This document shows positions 54,352-63,794 of a DNA stretch of 64,000 nt, piece after piece (within the stretch, counting starts at the first letter, position 1; every line of letters starts with the position of its first letter). A program made the position numbers and the translations under genes. Where the stretch lies: the NCBI GenBank assembly GCA_020024555.1, contig JAHHTQ010000002.1, positions 42,473-106,472 of the forward strand, given 5' to 3'. Source of the stretch: Angelakisella sp. Lineage in GTDB: Bacteria; Bacillota; Clostridia; Oscillospirales; Ruminococcaceae. The notes below the pieces were generated by a model, which searched no databases, had not been told where the DNA came from, and saw only the letters and a program-made list of their open reading frames with translations.

Positions 54352-55539
54352 GTGATAGTTCGTAAAATAAATTCAAATGAAAGCACACGTTTTAATGAAA
54401 TTTTTGCAATAGCTTTTGAGCAGCCGATAGAAAATGGTCCTGCAAAGAGTGAAAATAAGAAAATACATCATTTGGCTGCATTTGACGAAAGTAATGAAGA
54501 AATGATGAGTACTATAACAATTTCAGATTATGATATAAATTTTGATGATAATATTTGCAAAATGGGCGGTATAGGCGGAGTTGCAAGTTTGCCACAGTAC
54601 AGAAGGCAAGGTTGTATACGCGCTTGCTTTGAGAACGCCTTGCAATCAATGTATAAAGACGGCTATGAATTTTCTTATCTTTATCCGTTTTCGAGTAACT
54701 ATTATCGAAAATTCGGCTATGAAAGTTGTGTGCGAAAATATAATGTAACCGCAAACTTATCTTTGCTTATGCCACAACAAAATTTAGGTTCGTTTTATTT
54801 AGCTGACAGCAAAAATACATTTTTAGACGAAGTAATGAGTATAGACAGAGTATGGGAAAGCTCTTATAATATGATGGTTCGTCATAATAAAGAAGATTAT
54901 GAATGGCTTACAAAAAGTGAACCTGCAATAAAGCAAGATTTTACATATATTTATTTCAACGAAAACAATATAGCAAAGGCGTATACCACATTCCACAAAG
55001 AAGACCAAAGTGACGGAAGAAATTTAATTTGTACCCGTTTTTGCTTTATTGACAAAGATGGATATAACGGATTGATGAGTATATTTAAAGCATTTTCATC
55101 AGACCATAGTTTTGTCAAATTTAATTTGCCTTTTGATAGTTCTATGCAATATTTAATGTCCGAATGGTCGATGGGAGCTGTTAATTGGGAAGTTTGTCAA
55201 GCCGGAATGGTTCGTGTTATCAACGTCGAGAATGTATTAAAAAAAGCAAAATATATTGGTACAGGTAAGGCTATAATAAAGATAACAGACAAATATATCA
55301 AAGAAAATAATGATGTGTTTACAGTTTATTTTGACGGCGGTAAATTTACTTCCGTTGAACGAAGTAAGGTAGAACCCGATATCATAATTGATATTACAAC
55401 TTTTTCCGCGCTTATTTCGGGTGTGTGTAATTTTAATGATGCAAAAAAATGGTTTGACGGACTGCAAATTATAAATAAAGATATAGATTTTGAAAATATA
55501 TTTTACTCAAAACCATTGTTAATAACAGAGGCTTTTTAA
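54352..55539 (+). CDS. GNAT N-acetyltransferase, Eis-like
   Basis: This 395-residue protein starts at a GTG seven bases after AGGAGG. The first GNAT domain has the acetyl-CoA loop SLPQYRRQGCIR (about residues 80-91) and the YPFSSNYYRKFGYE motif that marks Eis-type enzymes. A second, degenerate GNAT fold follows and the C-terminal ~100 residues resemble a sterol-carrier-protein (SCP2) fold. Eis homologues acetylate amines, including aminoglycosides in some bacteria; here the substrate is unknown. It is a single gene. Confidence 0.85.
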   Translation: MIVRKINSNESTRFNEIFAIAFEQPIENGPAKSENKKIHHLAAFDESNEEMMSTITISDYDINFDDNICKMGGIGGVASLPQYRRQGCIRACFENALQSMYKDGYEFSYLYPFSSNYYRKFGYESCVRKYNVTANLSLLMPQQNLGSFYLADSKNTFLDEVMSIDRVWESSYNMMVRHNKEDYEWLTKSEPAIKQDFTYIYFNENNIAKAYTTFHKEDQSDGRNLICTRFCFIDKDGYNGLMSIFKAFSSDHSFVKFNLPFDSSMQYLMSEWSMGAVNWEVCQAGMVRVINVENVLKKAKYIGTGKAIIKITDKYIKENNDVFTVYFDGGKFTSVERSKVEPDIIIDITTFSALISGVCNFNDAKKWFDGLQIINKDIDFENIFYSKPLLITEAF

Positions 55540-55566
55540 TTATATTATATAAACTCCATACATTTT

Positions 55567-55670
55567 TGAACTGCCACAAATTGTACAGACAATACAAAAA
55601 GCCACCTATGGAATAAAAATTAAGAATAAAACTGACTTCGCTTTTCAAGAGAATTCAGTTTTATTTTTGT
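55567..55670. mobile_element. Solo IS3/IS150-like end with hairpin
   Basis: It begins TGAACTGCCACAAATTGTAC at 55567 and includes a hairpin (AAAACTGA...TTCAGTTTT) followed by a T-run at about 55660-55674, in the same order as the 7599-to-7490 segment read on the minus strand. No transposase is nearby. The hairpin may also serve as terminator for the Eis-like gene. The rest of the 55540-55870 gap is AT-rich with no gene. Confidence 0.6.
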
Positions 55671-55870
55671 TTTTTTATGCAATAATTATTCTAAAAATCA
55701 ATTATAAATATATAAAAAACTATGCAAAATAAAAATAATTACCAAAGCAATCAATAAATATTAAACTAACTAAAATATTTTTAAAATACATCTATTTTAC
55801 TGCTATTCACTCAATATTTTTACATTATCTCCCTAAGTTCTTAACCGCATAAAGACACTACTGCAAAAGT

Positions 55871-57244
55871 CTATGTAACTTTAAGTTTTAAACTCACTAC
55901 TCCTCCTATTTGACTATTTGAAATCATCAAATTTCCTTGATGATTTTCGGCAACACATTTTGCATAATAAAGCCCCATACCAATATGTCCGTCTGACTGT
56001 CTGCTTTTATTATCTGTATAGAAAAAATCACAAGCATAAATGATAGATTCCTGATTAAAGCCTGTACCGCTGTCTCCAATAACAATAGTTAAATATGGGT
56101 AGTCCACATCTGCATACAAATAAATTTTTCCACCTTCGTTTGTATATCTTACAGCATTATCCAAAATATTGAGTATAGCCCGATTTACACTTTCCACTTC
56201 AATATAACAATCTTGGCTTATCGGTTCTTTTGTTTCAAAGATAATTCGTTTGGTGTCGCAAAGTTCTTCACCCATACTTACCCATTCAGCAAAAATATCT
56301 TTCAAATTTACATTTTTTCGTATTATATTTTGACTTTTCTGAGTGATGACTGAACGCAACTTTTCAAGATAGGATTCCATACGTTGCGTATTGCGTAATA
56401 TAGCTTCTATGCTTTTGAGTTCATCATTACTTATATTTTGATTTTCTTCCAACAACAATTCACTGTTTCCGCTAATAACAGTTAGAGGAGTTTTTAAGTC
56501 ATGAACCAAAGCTGTTATTTCACGCATTCTCTGTTGCTCCATATTCCATTGTTCATGCAAAGATACAAATAAACTACTCCTTAACATATCCATAGCTTGC
56601 AAGGTTTCGTCAAATTCTTTCACTTTTGTATAATTTACAAATGGAGTATCAAGTTTCTGCTCCATAATTTTATGAGTGGCAGATGTCAATACCATAACGT
56701 CATTACGAAGTCTTTTTGCATAATATTTAGTCCAAAATAAAATTGACAAAAATGTGGAAGCGATTATAAATATAATTAATAAAATTTGAAAATCAGGTAA
56801 AACCGATTGCATCCACTTTTTAGTATACGGCATTGAAAAATCATATTGAAGTACGCAAAAGCTGTCGTCCGGAAGATACAAAAACCTATGATATTGATTG
56901 TACGGAAAGGCAGGAATAATTATTTCTTTATTTTTTGCCGCTTCATAGATTTTTTGCTTACTACTCTCAGTTAAATTTGAATCTTTCACAATCTGTCCGT
57001 CTTTATTAAAGTATGCCCAACGATAATATGACGGAAGTTCTGACTGGATTGTGTGTCCGCTTGATAAAGCTTTCTCTAACTCGTGCACCTGCAACTCGGC
57101 TGTACCGGCAGGCAAAATTAAATTTGAAAATATAAAAAGCATCAAAATCAAAAAAGCAAGCAAAAGAACACAAACAAAAGATATTCCAACTGTCAGTAAA
57201 TAATGCCAAAATAACTTTGTTAATGTAAGTCTTCTTTTTTTCAT
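55871..57244 (-). CDS. Sensor histidine kinase (OmpR-partner type)
   Basis: The ATG at 57244 overlaps the regulator stop (ATGA). The 457-residue protein has two membrane helices (about 12-38 and 150-175) around a small extracellular domain, a linker, a HisKA domain with His248 in VHDLKTPLT, and an HATPase_c domain with NILDNAVRYTNEGG, GDSGTGF and GMGLYYAK. It should phosphorylate the regulator encoded just upstream. The signal is unknown. It is last in a TraX-regulator-kinase operon. Confidence 0.92.
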   Translation of the reverse strand: MKKRRLTLTKLFWHYLLTVGISFVCVLLLAFLILMLFIFSNLILPAGTAELQVHELEKALSSGHTIQSELPSYYRWAYFNKDGQIVKDSNLTESSKQKIYEAAKNKEIIIPAFPYNQYHRFLYLPDDSFCVLQYDFSMPYTKKWMQSVLPDFQILLIIFIIASTFLSILFWTKYYAKRLRNDVMVLTSATHKIMEQKLDTPFVNYTKVKEFDETLQAMDMLRSSLFVSLHEQWNMEQQRMREITALVHDLKTPLTVISGNSELLLEENQNISNDELKSIEAILRNTQRMESYLEKLRSVITQKSQNIIRKNVNLKDIFAEWVSMGEELCDTKRIIFETKEPISQDCYIEVESVNRAILNILDNAVRYTNEGGKIYLYADVDYPYLTIVIGDSGTGFNQESIIYACDFFYTDNKSRQSDGHIGMGLYYAKCVAENHQGNLMISNSQIGGVVSLKLKVT

Positions 57245-57909
57245 TCGGAATACTTCCATTGATAGCCTTCTCCCCAAACAGTTTTTATAGGTTCTTGTTC
57301 TTCACGTTTTAGCTTTGCGCGAATATTTTTTATATGTTCGGTAATGGCAGAACTGTCGCCGTTTCCGTCATAACCATATACTGCTTCATATATTTGTTCT
57401 TTGGTAAGTGTCTGACCTATATGAAGTGCCAAATATTCACAAATAGCATATTCGCCACGTGTTAATTTTATAGGTTTTTCCCTGCAAAAAAGCTCTCTTG
57501 CGCCCAAATCAAACGAGAAATCTCCTCTAATCATTCTAGTTGTCGGTGTACGCTGTTCCCTTCTGAGATGCGCGTTTACACGTGCCCGCAACTCCACTAT
57601 ACGAAATGGCTTGGACAAATAATCGTCTCCGCCTATGCCCAGCCCCATTAAAACATCTGCTTCTTGTGTCTTTGCCGTCAAAAATAATATGGGGCAATCA
57701 ACTGACTTACGGATTCGACAACAAACCGAAAAACCATCTTCCTTGGGCATCATTACATCTAGCAAAATACAGTCTGCCCACTTGCATAGTTCGTCTGTCA
57801 ATTCAAACCCGCCTTGTAATGAAACAACATAGTGCCCATCTCGTTCCAAAGCGGTTTTAATTAAATTTCGTACATCGGAGTCATCATCTAATACTAAAAT
57901 ATGTGCCAA
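57241..57909 (-). CDS. Response regulator, OmpR/PhoB family
   Basis: The TTG at 57909 (MAHILVLDDD) is favoured over GTG 57918, which is part of the ribosome binding site GAGGTG. The 222-residue protein has a receiver domain with LDDD, phospho-acceptor Asp51 in LLDVMMP, LTAK and LSKPF, then a winged-helix DNA-binding domain (about 125-222; EYAICEYLALH, IYEAVYGYDG, VWGEGYQW). It lies 10 bases after the TraX stop. An 11-nt direct repeat before traX is a plausible binding site. Confidence 0.93.
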   Translation of the reverse strand: MAHILVLDDDSDVRNLIKTALERDGHYVVSLQGGFELTDELCKWADCILLDVMMPKEDGFSVCCRIRKSVDCPILFLTAKTQEADVLMGLGIGGDDYLSKPFRIVELRARVNAHLRREQRTPTTRMIRGDFSFDLGARELFCREKPIKLTRGEYAICEYLALHIGQTLTKEQIYEAVYGYDGNGDSSAITEHIKNIRAKLKREEQEPIKTVWGEGYQWKYSE

Positions 57910-57919
57910 AAAAAGCACC

Positions 57920-58774
57920 TCAATTCATTAAAATATACACACCCCATGAAATAGCATAAAGCAAATATATGTGGGCAGGATAGAACACATAAAAGAATTT
58001 TTGATGTCCGCTTCCTCTTTTTCCATTATAGCACAGCATAATAAGTCCCGCAAGCATACCGTACCACTCATAATAATCGGTAAACATCTGACTCCATACA
58101 AAATCGGGCATAGATGAAAGCATATAGCCTAAATATACGAAGAAATACAAAAACGTAAAACCTGAAAAAGCAAAAACCTGAAATTTTCTGTTGTTGCGGA
58201 ATACATATAACAAAATACCTATAATCATAGTGATTATGCTTGAATCGGGGTTTGAATTCCAAATAGGCAAAATTGTATACCCCAAAAGCCCCAATGGTGT
58301 TGCAAATGTCGGGAACATATTACTCAAAATACCACCGACAATAGGCCAAACTATCGGAATTACTATTGCAGACAGCCCCAATAACCAACGTTTTTGTTTT
58401 ATCAGGTCAATGCCCTGAAACATTACCATAAGCAAGGCAAAAGCAGTCATCATTCCATTCATCGGGAAAAAGCCGTCAGGTCTTCTTAAAATTCCTGCAA
58501 ACTGCATAAAAAAGAGTAATCCGTTCATACAAACCGAGATAATATAAACTTTCAAAAAATAGCGTTTTCTGTTGTGCGTGTATGTAAATCCTTCCACCAT
58601 ACAAAACAGAAACAACGGAGCAGAAAGACGTCCCAACATTGAAAACCACTCAGGAATATATCCTGTGAACGCAAAAAAATAGTGTATATGGTCTAAAATC
58701 ATAAAAATTAAGGCGATAGTTTTTAACGCTGTTCCACTAAGTCCCTCTTTTAAAAATAATTTTGTTTTTTCCAT
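57920..58774 (-). CDS. TraX family membrane protein
   Basis: This 284-residue protein has about eight membrane helices. The N-terminal LSGTALKTIALIFMILDHI and GRLSAPLFLFCMVEGFTYT are typical of the TraX family (F-plasmid TraX N-acetylates pilin). Chromosomal Firmicute members are presumed membrane acetyltransferases acting on cell-envelope components or peptides. Here it heads an operon with a two-component system, so envelope modification under control of an external signal is a reasonable inference. The ATG follows AAAGGAA. Confidence 0.88.
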   Translation of the reverse strand: MEKTKLFLKEGLSGTALKTIALIFMILDHIHYFFAFTGYIPEWFSMLGRLSAPLFLFCMVEGFTYTHNRKRYFLKVYIISVCMNGLLFFMQFAGILRRPDGFFPMNGMMTAFALLMVMFQGIDLIKQKRWLLGLSAIVIPIVWPIVGGILSNMFPTFATPLGLLGYTILPIWNSNPDSSIITMIIGILLYVFRNNRKFQVFAFSGFTFLYFFVYLGYMLSSMPDFVWSQMFTDYYEWYGMLAGLIMLCYNGKRGSGHQKFFYVFYPAHIYLLYAISWGVYILMN

Positions 58775-58823
58775 AAAAAAATTCCTTTCATATTCATTTG
58801 ATAATATAACCTTACAACATAAA

Positions 58824-58842
58824 TATAAGGAATTTATAAGGA
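58824..58842 (-). promoter_or_regulatory. 11-nt-period direct repeat upstream of traX (candidate response-regulator site)
   Basis: TATAAGGA occurs at 58824-58831 and again at 58835-58842, exactly 11 bases apart, on one face of the helix. A third, degenerate GTTGTAAGG (minus strand) is nearby (58809-58818). TATATT (about 58801-58807 on the minus strand) could be the -10, with no good -35. This is the usual architecture of OmpR-family activator sites. Confidence 0.5.
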
Positions 58843-59006
58843 TTTCCCGAAAATTTTAAAATAAAAAACTTATATTCTTTCTGTATTAAACTATTCGTAT
58901 AAGTTATATCTTTTATCAGTAAAAATTTATATTGACCAACTGGTATTGGTTATGTTACAGTTTATTTATATAAAACACTCAAAAAAAAAGCATAGGTGAA
59001 TAAAAT

Positions 59007-59283
59007 ATGCAAAAGGAATACCTAAATTATCTTGAAAAACACCATAAGCCAAAAGTTGATTTTGATTATAAATAATTGTTTGGAAATATTCCAAAAGTAA
59101 ATTTTGATAACGCAACAAAAGAAATTACATCAACAGAAAAAATACATCTAGTATTAAAAGAGAATATGAATACAAAAATAAAACAGCTTATGAAAGCTTA
59201 AAAGAAGCAATAAAAAAGTTTATGAAGATATATGTAATTTTATGAGATACTTTCATTATTTGGCAAAACCCATAAAAAGATAA
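59007..59283 (+). pseudogene. Decayed gene of unknown family
   Basis: A start with AGGTG upstream gives MQKEYLNYLEKHHKPKVDF and DYK, then TAA (59073). The frame resumes LFGNIPKVNFDNATKEITS, then, after frameshifts, REYEYKNKTAYESLKEAIKK and YEDICNFMRYFHYLAKPIK to a stop at 59281-59283. The pieces look like one ~90-residue protein broken by at least one nonsense and two frameshift changes. The family is not recognised. The rest of the 58775-59338 gap holds only the traX control region and a terminator. Confidence 0.45.
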
Positions 59284-59286
59284 CAA

Positions 59287-59336
59287 AAAACAAGTGGTAT
59301 GACTTTTATTTAAAGCCGTACCACTTGCTGTTTGTA
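59287..59336 (-). terminator. Terminator after the DUF454 gene
   Basis: CAAGTGGTA and TACCACTTG arms, with a T-run on the minus strand. Confidence 0.85.
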
Positions 59337-59338
59337 AT

Positions 59339-59707
59339 TTAAGTTTTTTGAATTGTTTTAACACGAAATATAAAATAATAAATATGAAACAGCCAAACTA
59401 TTGCAAGGACTATTCTACCAACAATAACTTGATTCATCATAATAAAACCTATTGCCATAGTAATTGTAACAATTATCATTATGCGGACTTTGGTTTTCAT
59501 TGTCATTCCTTGACCTTTGACATAGCTTTCCAGATTATTCTTGTAAAGTTTTGTTCCCTTAAACCATATATGCAAACGTTCGGAACTTTTTCCAAAGCAA
59601 AACGCCGCAAACAGCAAAAACGGAAATGTCGGCAAAATAGGCAATACTGCTCCCACTGCCCCCAAACCCAGTGATAAACAGCCAAGCACAATATAAACTA
59701 TCTTCAT
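59339..59707 (-). CDS. DUF454 (YbaN-like) membrane protein
   Basis: This 122-residue protein has three hydrophobic segments. The N-terminal LGCLSLGLGAVGAVLPILPT followed by FPFLLFAAFCFGKSSERLH is the DUF454 signature. Function is unknown in the family; in several bacteria it neighbours heme, respiration or ABC-exporter genes. It overlaps the stop of the preceding gene by four bases (ATGA), so the two are translationally coupled. Confidence 0.9.
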   Translation of the reverse strand: MKIVYIVLGCLSLGLGAVGAVLPILPTFPFLLFAAFCFGKSSERLHIWFKGTKLYKNNLESYVKGQGMTMKTKVRIMIIVTITMAIGFIMMNQVIVGRIVLAIVWLFHIYYFIFRVKTIQKT

Positions 59708-60048
59708 TTATTAGCCCCTCTCTTTTTTTCCTTAATAGTAATTATTACATGCCATATTGCAAGTAACGGGTGGTATATTAACATTCTCGGCCCAGAAAAA
59801 CGCATAACTTCTTTTATTTTTTCCCGCATTTTTGCACTGTAACAATGCACAGGACAAGCTGAACAGAAAGTCTTGTTTTCCATAAACGGACACTTATCGG
59901 CTCTTTTATGAGCGTAATCCAATAGTTCCTTACATTCCGTACAAAGAACTCCGCCTTTTGTTTTGTGTTTTTTATTACAATACAGTTTTATCATCTTCTC
60001 CACAACCTGCTTTTCTTTCAGTCGTTTTTTGGATAAGTCTTTTTCCAT
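59704..60048 (-). CDS. Nitrous-oxide-stimulated promoter family protein (YgbA-like)
   Basis: This 114-residue protein has a conserved cysteine set: LYC near residue 24, LCTEC at about 36-40, KCPF, and FCSACPVHCY (about 62-71), likely binding a metal or Fe-S cluster. The C-terminus has RFSGPRMLIYHPLLAIWH, a strong family signature. E. coli YgbA belongs to this family and is linked to nitrosative stress. Here it is coupled to DUF454 and lies just beyond a CydDC-like exporter. Confidence 0.85.
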   Translation of the reverse strand: MEKDLSKKRLKEKQVVEKMIKLYCNKKHKTKGGVLCTECKELLDYAHKRADKCPFMENKTFCSACPVHCYSAKMREKIKEVMRFSGPRMLIYHPLLAIWHVIITIKEKKRGANK

Positions 60049-60230
60049 AAGTAATCATCACTTTCTTATTTAAAATAATATCTCAAAGATACAAACAATA
60101 TTTTACACTAATAAATTTAACCAAAGCGCAGACAAAGGTATAAAAATTATACAAAAAAATTCATATAAAACTATGTTAAAATCAATAAGTATTAATGGTA
60201 CAATATTGTTATTATATTCTATGAAAACAA

Positions 60231-61907
60231 TCAGCTCATTCTTCCATTTTCAACGCAATACACTTTATCCGCAATTCTCATAGTAGACTTTCTGTGTGAA
60301 ACTAAAATAACAGTCTTATCTTTTTGCTCTTCTTTGAGTGATTTGAGTATGACTGCCTCATTCAAACTGTCAAGATTACTTGTTGGCTCATCTAACAACA
60401 TAAACGGCGCATTATGTAAAAACGCGCGGGCAAGCCCTATTCTCTGACGCTCGCCACCCGAGAGTGTGTCACCCAACTCACCGACCGATGTCTTGTATCC
60501 GTTTGGCAAATTGATGATGAAGTCGTGAATTGACGCCTTTTTACAAGCATCTTCAATTTCTTCGACAGTCGCATCTTCTTTTGCAATACGTATATTGTTT
60601 TCTATTGTGTCGTGGAAAAGATGTGTCTCTTGTGTCATATAGCTTTCTGTATCCCGCAAAGCATTTGTTGACCAACTTTTAATATCTTCATCGGAGATTT
60701 TTATACTTCCTTTTTCAACGTCCCAAAAACGCATTAGAAGTTTCAATAGTGTTGATTTTCCGCTACCGCTCTTTCCTACTAAGCCGACAAGAGTGTTTTT
60801 CTCAATAGATAGACTAAAATCTTTTAATATCTGACTGTCCTTACCGTTTTCATTGTAAGAAAAATTAATGTCTTTGCACTCAACACCTGTAAAATCTTTT
60901 GCAATACCATTTGTATTTTCTTCAACAACAGGTTTTTCCTCCAAAATTTCAAATACACGCTCTGCCGCGGCAAATGTCGGTTGTAGTGTGCTACCCAAAT
61001 TTGCAAGCGCAAGCACAGGTCCAAAGGAAGAAACAAAAGCAACAAACGGCACTAACATTTCTTCAAAAGTAATTTTGCCGTCAATGTACATAGAGCCTGA
61101 AATTAGGAAAAATATAAGCGTAAGAAGTAATATAAGCGTATTTGTGATACCTGTATTGTTTCCTATACCTTTTTTCAGTTTACTTTCAAGAACAGACAAA
61201 TCTTTGCTCTTTTGTCGCATTTCTTCCAGTCTTTTTTCCTCTTGTCCATATTGTAAACTTTCGTTTAATCCACGCAAATTATCAAGTACGTGATTGCCAA
61301 GTTTACCCGAACCGTCACGGAACTGACGGGCAATGTCCTTACCCTGTACCGCAATAATAAGCGGTATGCCCACACCTATTATCAGATATGAAGCAAAGGC
61401 AAATACACCCATTAATACAGAATAACTGCCAATAAACAAACTCATTATAATACTCATACCCAACGCAATCGCCACAGGCGATATGGTATGCGCATAGAAT
61501 ACTTCCAGTAGCTCTACATCTGACGTAAGCAGGGAGATAAGGTTGCCTCGCTCTTTTCCGTCAAGTTTTGCCGGACAAAGTTTTCTCAATGCTTTAAACA
61601 GTTTATCACGGATTAAGGCAAGCAAACGAAAGGCTATATAGTGATTGCTTGCCTGCTCGGCATAGCGAAGAATACCACGCATAATTGCCAAAACAATTAC
61701 AACTGCAAAAACCGAATTTAATGCGATAGCTGAATGTGTAGCAACAGCTCCCGCCGCCTCGACAATACCCATACTGCCCAAAACCGGAATAAACGTAGAG
61801 CAGAGAAAACCCAAAATTCCCATTATAATAGCCGCCAACATATAGAGCGCCAGCGGGCGAACCATTTTTGCCATTTTCAACGCTATTTTAAAATTTTTCT
61901 TTAACAT
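60231..61907 (-). CDS. ABC exporter subunit, CydC-like (membrane domain plus ATPase)
   Basis: This 558-residue protein has six membrane helices (about 15-300) and an ATPase domain with Walker A GKSGSGKST, signature LSGGERQR, Walker B FMLLDEPTSNLD and H-loop VSHRKS. It overlaps the preceding subunit by 7 bases. CydDC complexes export cysteine/glutathione or help heme delivery for cytochrome bd; no cydAB genes are seen, so this may be a different thiol or peptide exporter. The tail is short after the H-loop. Confidence 0.88.
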   Translation of the reverse strand: MLKKNFKIALKMAKMVRPLALYMLAAIIMGILGFLCSTFIPVLGSMGIVEAAGAVATHSAIALNSVFAVVIVLAIMRGILRYAEQASNHYIAFRLLALIRDKLFKALRKLCPAKLDGKERGNLISLLTSDVELLEVFYAHTISPVAIALGMSIIMSLFIGSYSVLMGVFAFASYLIIGVGIPLIIAVQGKDIARQFRDGSGKLGNHVLDNLRGLNESLQYGQEEKRLEEMRQKSKDLSVLESKLKKGIGNNTGITNTLILLLTLIFFLISGSMYIDGKITFEEMLVPFVAFVSSFGPVLALANLGSTLQPTFAAAERVFEILEEKPVVEENTNGIAKDFTGVECKDINFSYNENGKDSQILKDFSLSIEKNTLVGLVGKSGSGKSTLLKLLMRFWDVEKGSIKISDEDIKSWSTNALRDTESYMTQETHLFHDTIENNIRIAKEDATVEEIEDACKKASIHDFIINLPNGYKTSVGELGDTLSGGERQRIGLARAFLHNAPFMLLDEPTSNLDSLNEAVILKSLKEEQKDKTVILVSHRKSTMRIADKVYCVENGRMS

Positions 61908-63643
61908 TGTTCTTCTGCTCCTTTCTTACCATATTGTTCAAGTTTTTGCTGACTTAGGAACATATTGGCATAACTGCCGTTTTTCGCCATAAGTTCACTA
62001 TGCGTACCTTGCTCAGAAAATTCTCCGTTTTCTATTAAGAATATACTGTCAGCATTTACAACATTTGCCAAACGGTGCGAAATCAAAAACACCGTCTTTG
62101 TTTTTGACATTTCCAAAATCATCTGCATAATATCTTCTTCGCTCTCAACGTCAACATTTGATGCCGCTTCATCAAAAATATAAATAGGGCTGTCGTGTAA
62201 AATTGCGCGCGCAAGCGCCAAACGTTGACGCTGTCCGCCCGAAAAATTACTTCCTCTTTCTTGAAGAACGGTATCCAGTCCGTTTTCACCCCGTAAAAAG
62301 TCTGCAAGTTTAACTTGTTCCAAAACCTTCCACATTTCTGTGTCAGTCGCATTTGTTTTACCGAATTGAAGATTGTATCTTACGCTTCCTTGAAATAAAT
62401 AACTGTTATGACCTATTAAAGTTATGTTCTTTAATAATTCCCTTTCGTCCAAATCACGCAGTTCTGTTCCGCCGATAAGTATTTCGCCTTGATAGTTTTT
62501 GTTTTTGCCTACAAGCAGCGCCGAAAGCGTACTTTTTCCGCAACCGCTTTTACCAACCAAAGCATAAAACTTTCCTGTTTCAAACTTCTGATTAATTCCT
62601 TTTAATATTTCTCTTTCCTTTTCGTAGCCGAAGTGAAGATTTTTAACTTCTATTGTCAAGTCATCACTTAACATTTTTTTACCTTTTTCGACATCTTCAC
62701 TGTCCAAAAACTTAAAAATTTTCTCTGATGCCGCCATACCGTTCATTGCAATATGGAAAAACGAACCCAATGTACGCATAGGTATAAAAAATTCAGCTGA
62801 AAGCAAAATAATCAAAAGCGCGCCTATCATCGTGACAGCGCCTGCTGTCAGTTCTTGCAAAGCCAAAATAACACCAATTCCCGCACCGCCGAATGCAACC
62901 AAATCCATAACGGTAATTGAATTTAACTGCATTGTAAGAACACGCATTGTTACCTTACGAAAGCTCTCTGCTTCTCTGTTCATTTGCTCTTGCTTATTTT
63001 CATCTGCGCGATAAATTTTAAGAGTAGTCATTCCCTGTAAATTTTCAAGGAAACTGTCGCCCAAACTTGTATACTGTCCCCAATATTTCGCCAAAAGTTT
63101 CTTGGCAAATTTTTGTACAAATACGATTGATATAGGAATAAGCGGTACGCAAATAAGTAGCGCCAATGCCGCTTTTATGCTGACAAACGACAGTACGGCA
63201 AAAAGTGTGAGTGGCGCTATCATACTATAAAAAAACTGAGGCAAATATGCGCCAAAATATGTTTCAAGCTGTTCTACACCCTCTACCGATAACTGTACCA
63301 TTTCGGAAGTTGAGGCTTTTTCTTGATAGGAATTCCCCATTTTAACCAATTTATTATATATTTTTTCACGTAAAACCTGCTTGACTTCTTTTCCCGCAAG
63401 ATAACCCATTTTTGCCGCCAGCTTGCTGAAAATAAAACGTATTGACATACAGACAACTGTCACCGCAACAGCAATAAGTAATCCTTTTTTTGTGACAATA
63501 CCAATAAATAAATGGTGGAAAAACACACTCCACATAAGAACCATAACAATATTGCATATCAGCATTACCCATTGACACAGAACTTGTCCGACAACATATT
63601 TTTGCGAACTCTTTACTTCCCGAACCAATCGTTTATTGACCAT
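61901..63643 (-). CDS. ABC exporter subunit, CydD-like (membrane domain plus ATPase)
   Basis: This 580-residue protein has an N-terminal six-helix exporter domain and an ATPase domain with Walker A GKSGCGKST, signature FSGGQRQR, and a noncanonical Walker B/D-loop IYIFDEAASNVD (Ala for Pro). It forms a heterodimer with the next product. The start follows AGGAGAAAA. A consensus promoter carrying two operator-like palindromes lies about 120 bases upstream. Confidence 0.88.
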   Translation of the reverse strand: MVNKRLVREVKSSQKYVVGQVLCQWVMLICNIVMVLMWSVFFHHLFIGIVTKKGLLIAVAVTVVCMSIRFIFSKLAAKMGYLAGKEVKQVLREKIYNKLVKMGNSYQEKASTSEMVQLSVEGVEQLETYFGAYLPQFFYSMIAPLTLFAVLSFVSIKAALALLICVPLIPISIVFVQKFAKKLLAKYWGQYTSLGDSFLENLQGMTTLKIYRADENKQEQMNREAESFRKVTMRVLTMQLNSITVMDLVAFGGAGIGVILALQELTAGAVTMIGALLIILLSAEFFIPMRTLGSFFHIAMNGMAASEKIFKFLDSEDVEKGKKMLSDDLTIEVKNLHFGYEKEREILKGINQKFETGKFYALVGKSGCGKSTLSALLVGKNKNYQGEILIGGTELRDLDERELLKNITLIGHNSYLFQGSVRYNLQFGKTNATDTEMWKVLEQVKLADFLRGENGLDTVLQERGSNFSGGQRQRLALARAILHDSPIYIFDEAASNVDVESEEDIMQMILEMSKTKTVFLISHRLANVVNADSIFLIENGEFSEQGTHSELMAKNGSYANMFLSQQKLEQYGKKGAEEQC

Positions 63644-63745
63644 TATTTTCTCCTTCTGTTATTAAAGTAATTATATATAATTTTTATTTTAATAATTCAA
63701 ATTGCTATAAAAATTACTTGAAATTAATCCAATACTATCAAGTAG

Positions 63746-63794
63746 TTAGTACCGACTATCCAGTATATTAGCATACGCTAACTGTTTTGTCAAT
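63746..63794 (-). promoter_or_regulatory. Promoter with twin palindromic operators for the ABC exporter
   Basis: On the minus strand, TTGACA (63794-63789) and TAATAT (63771-63766) are 17 bases apart. Palindrome ATTAGCATACGCTAAC (63768-63783) fills the spacer, and GTTAGTACCGACTATC (63746-63761) covers the expected start site. Both share TTAG-N6-CTA. Such paired sites are typical for TetR/MarR-type repressors; the repressor is not in the window, unless encoded just beyond the end. Confidence 0.75.
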
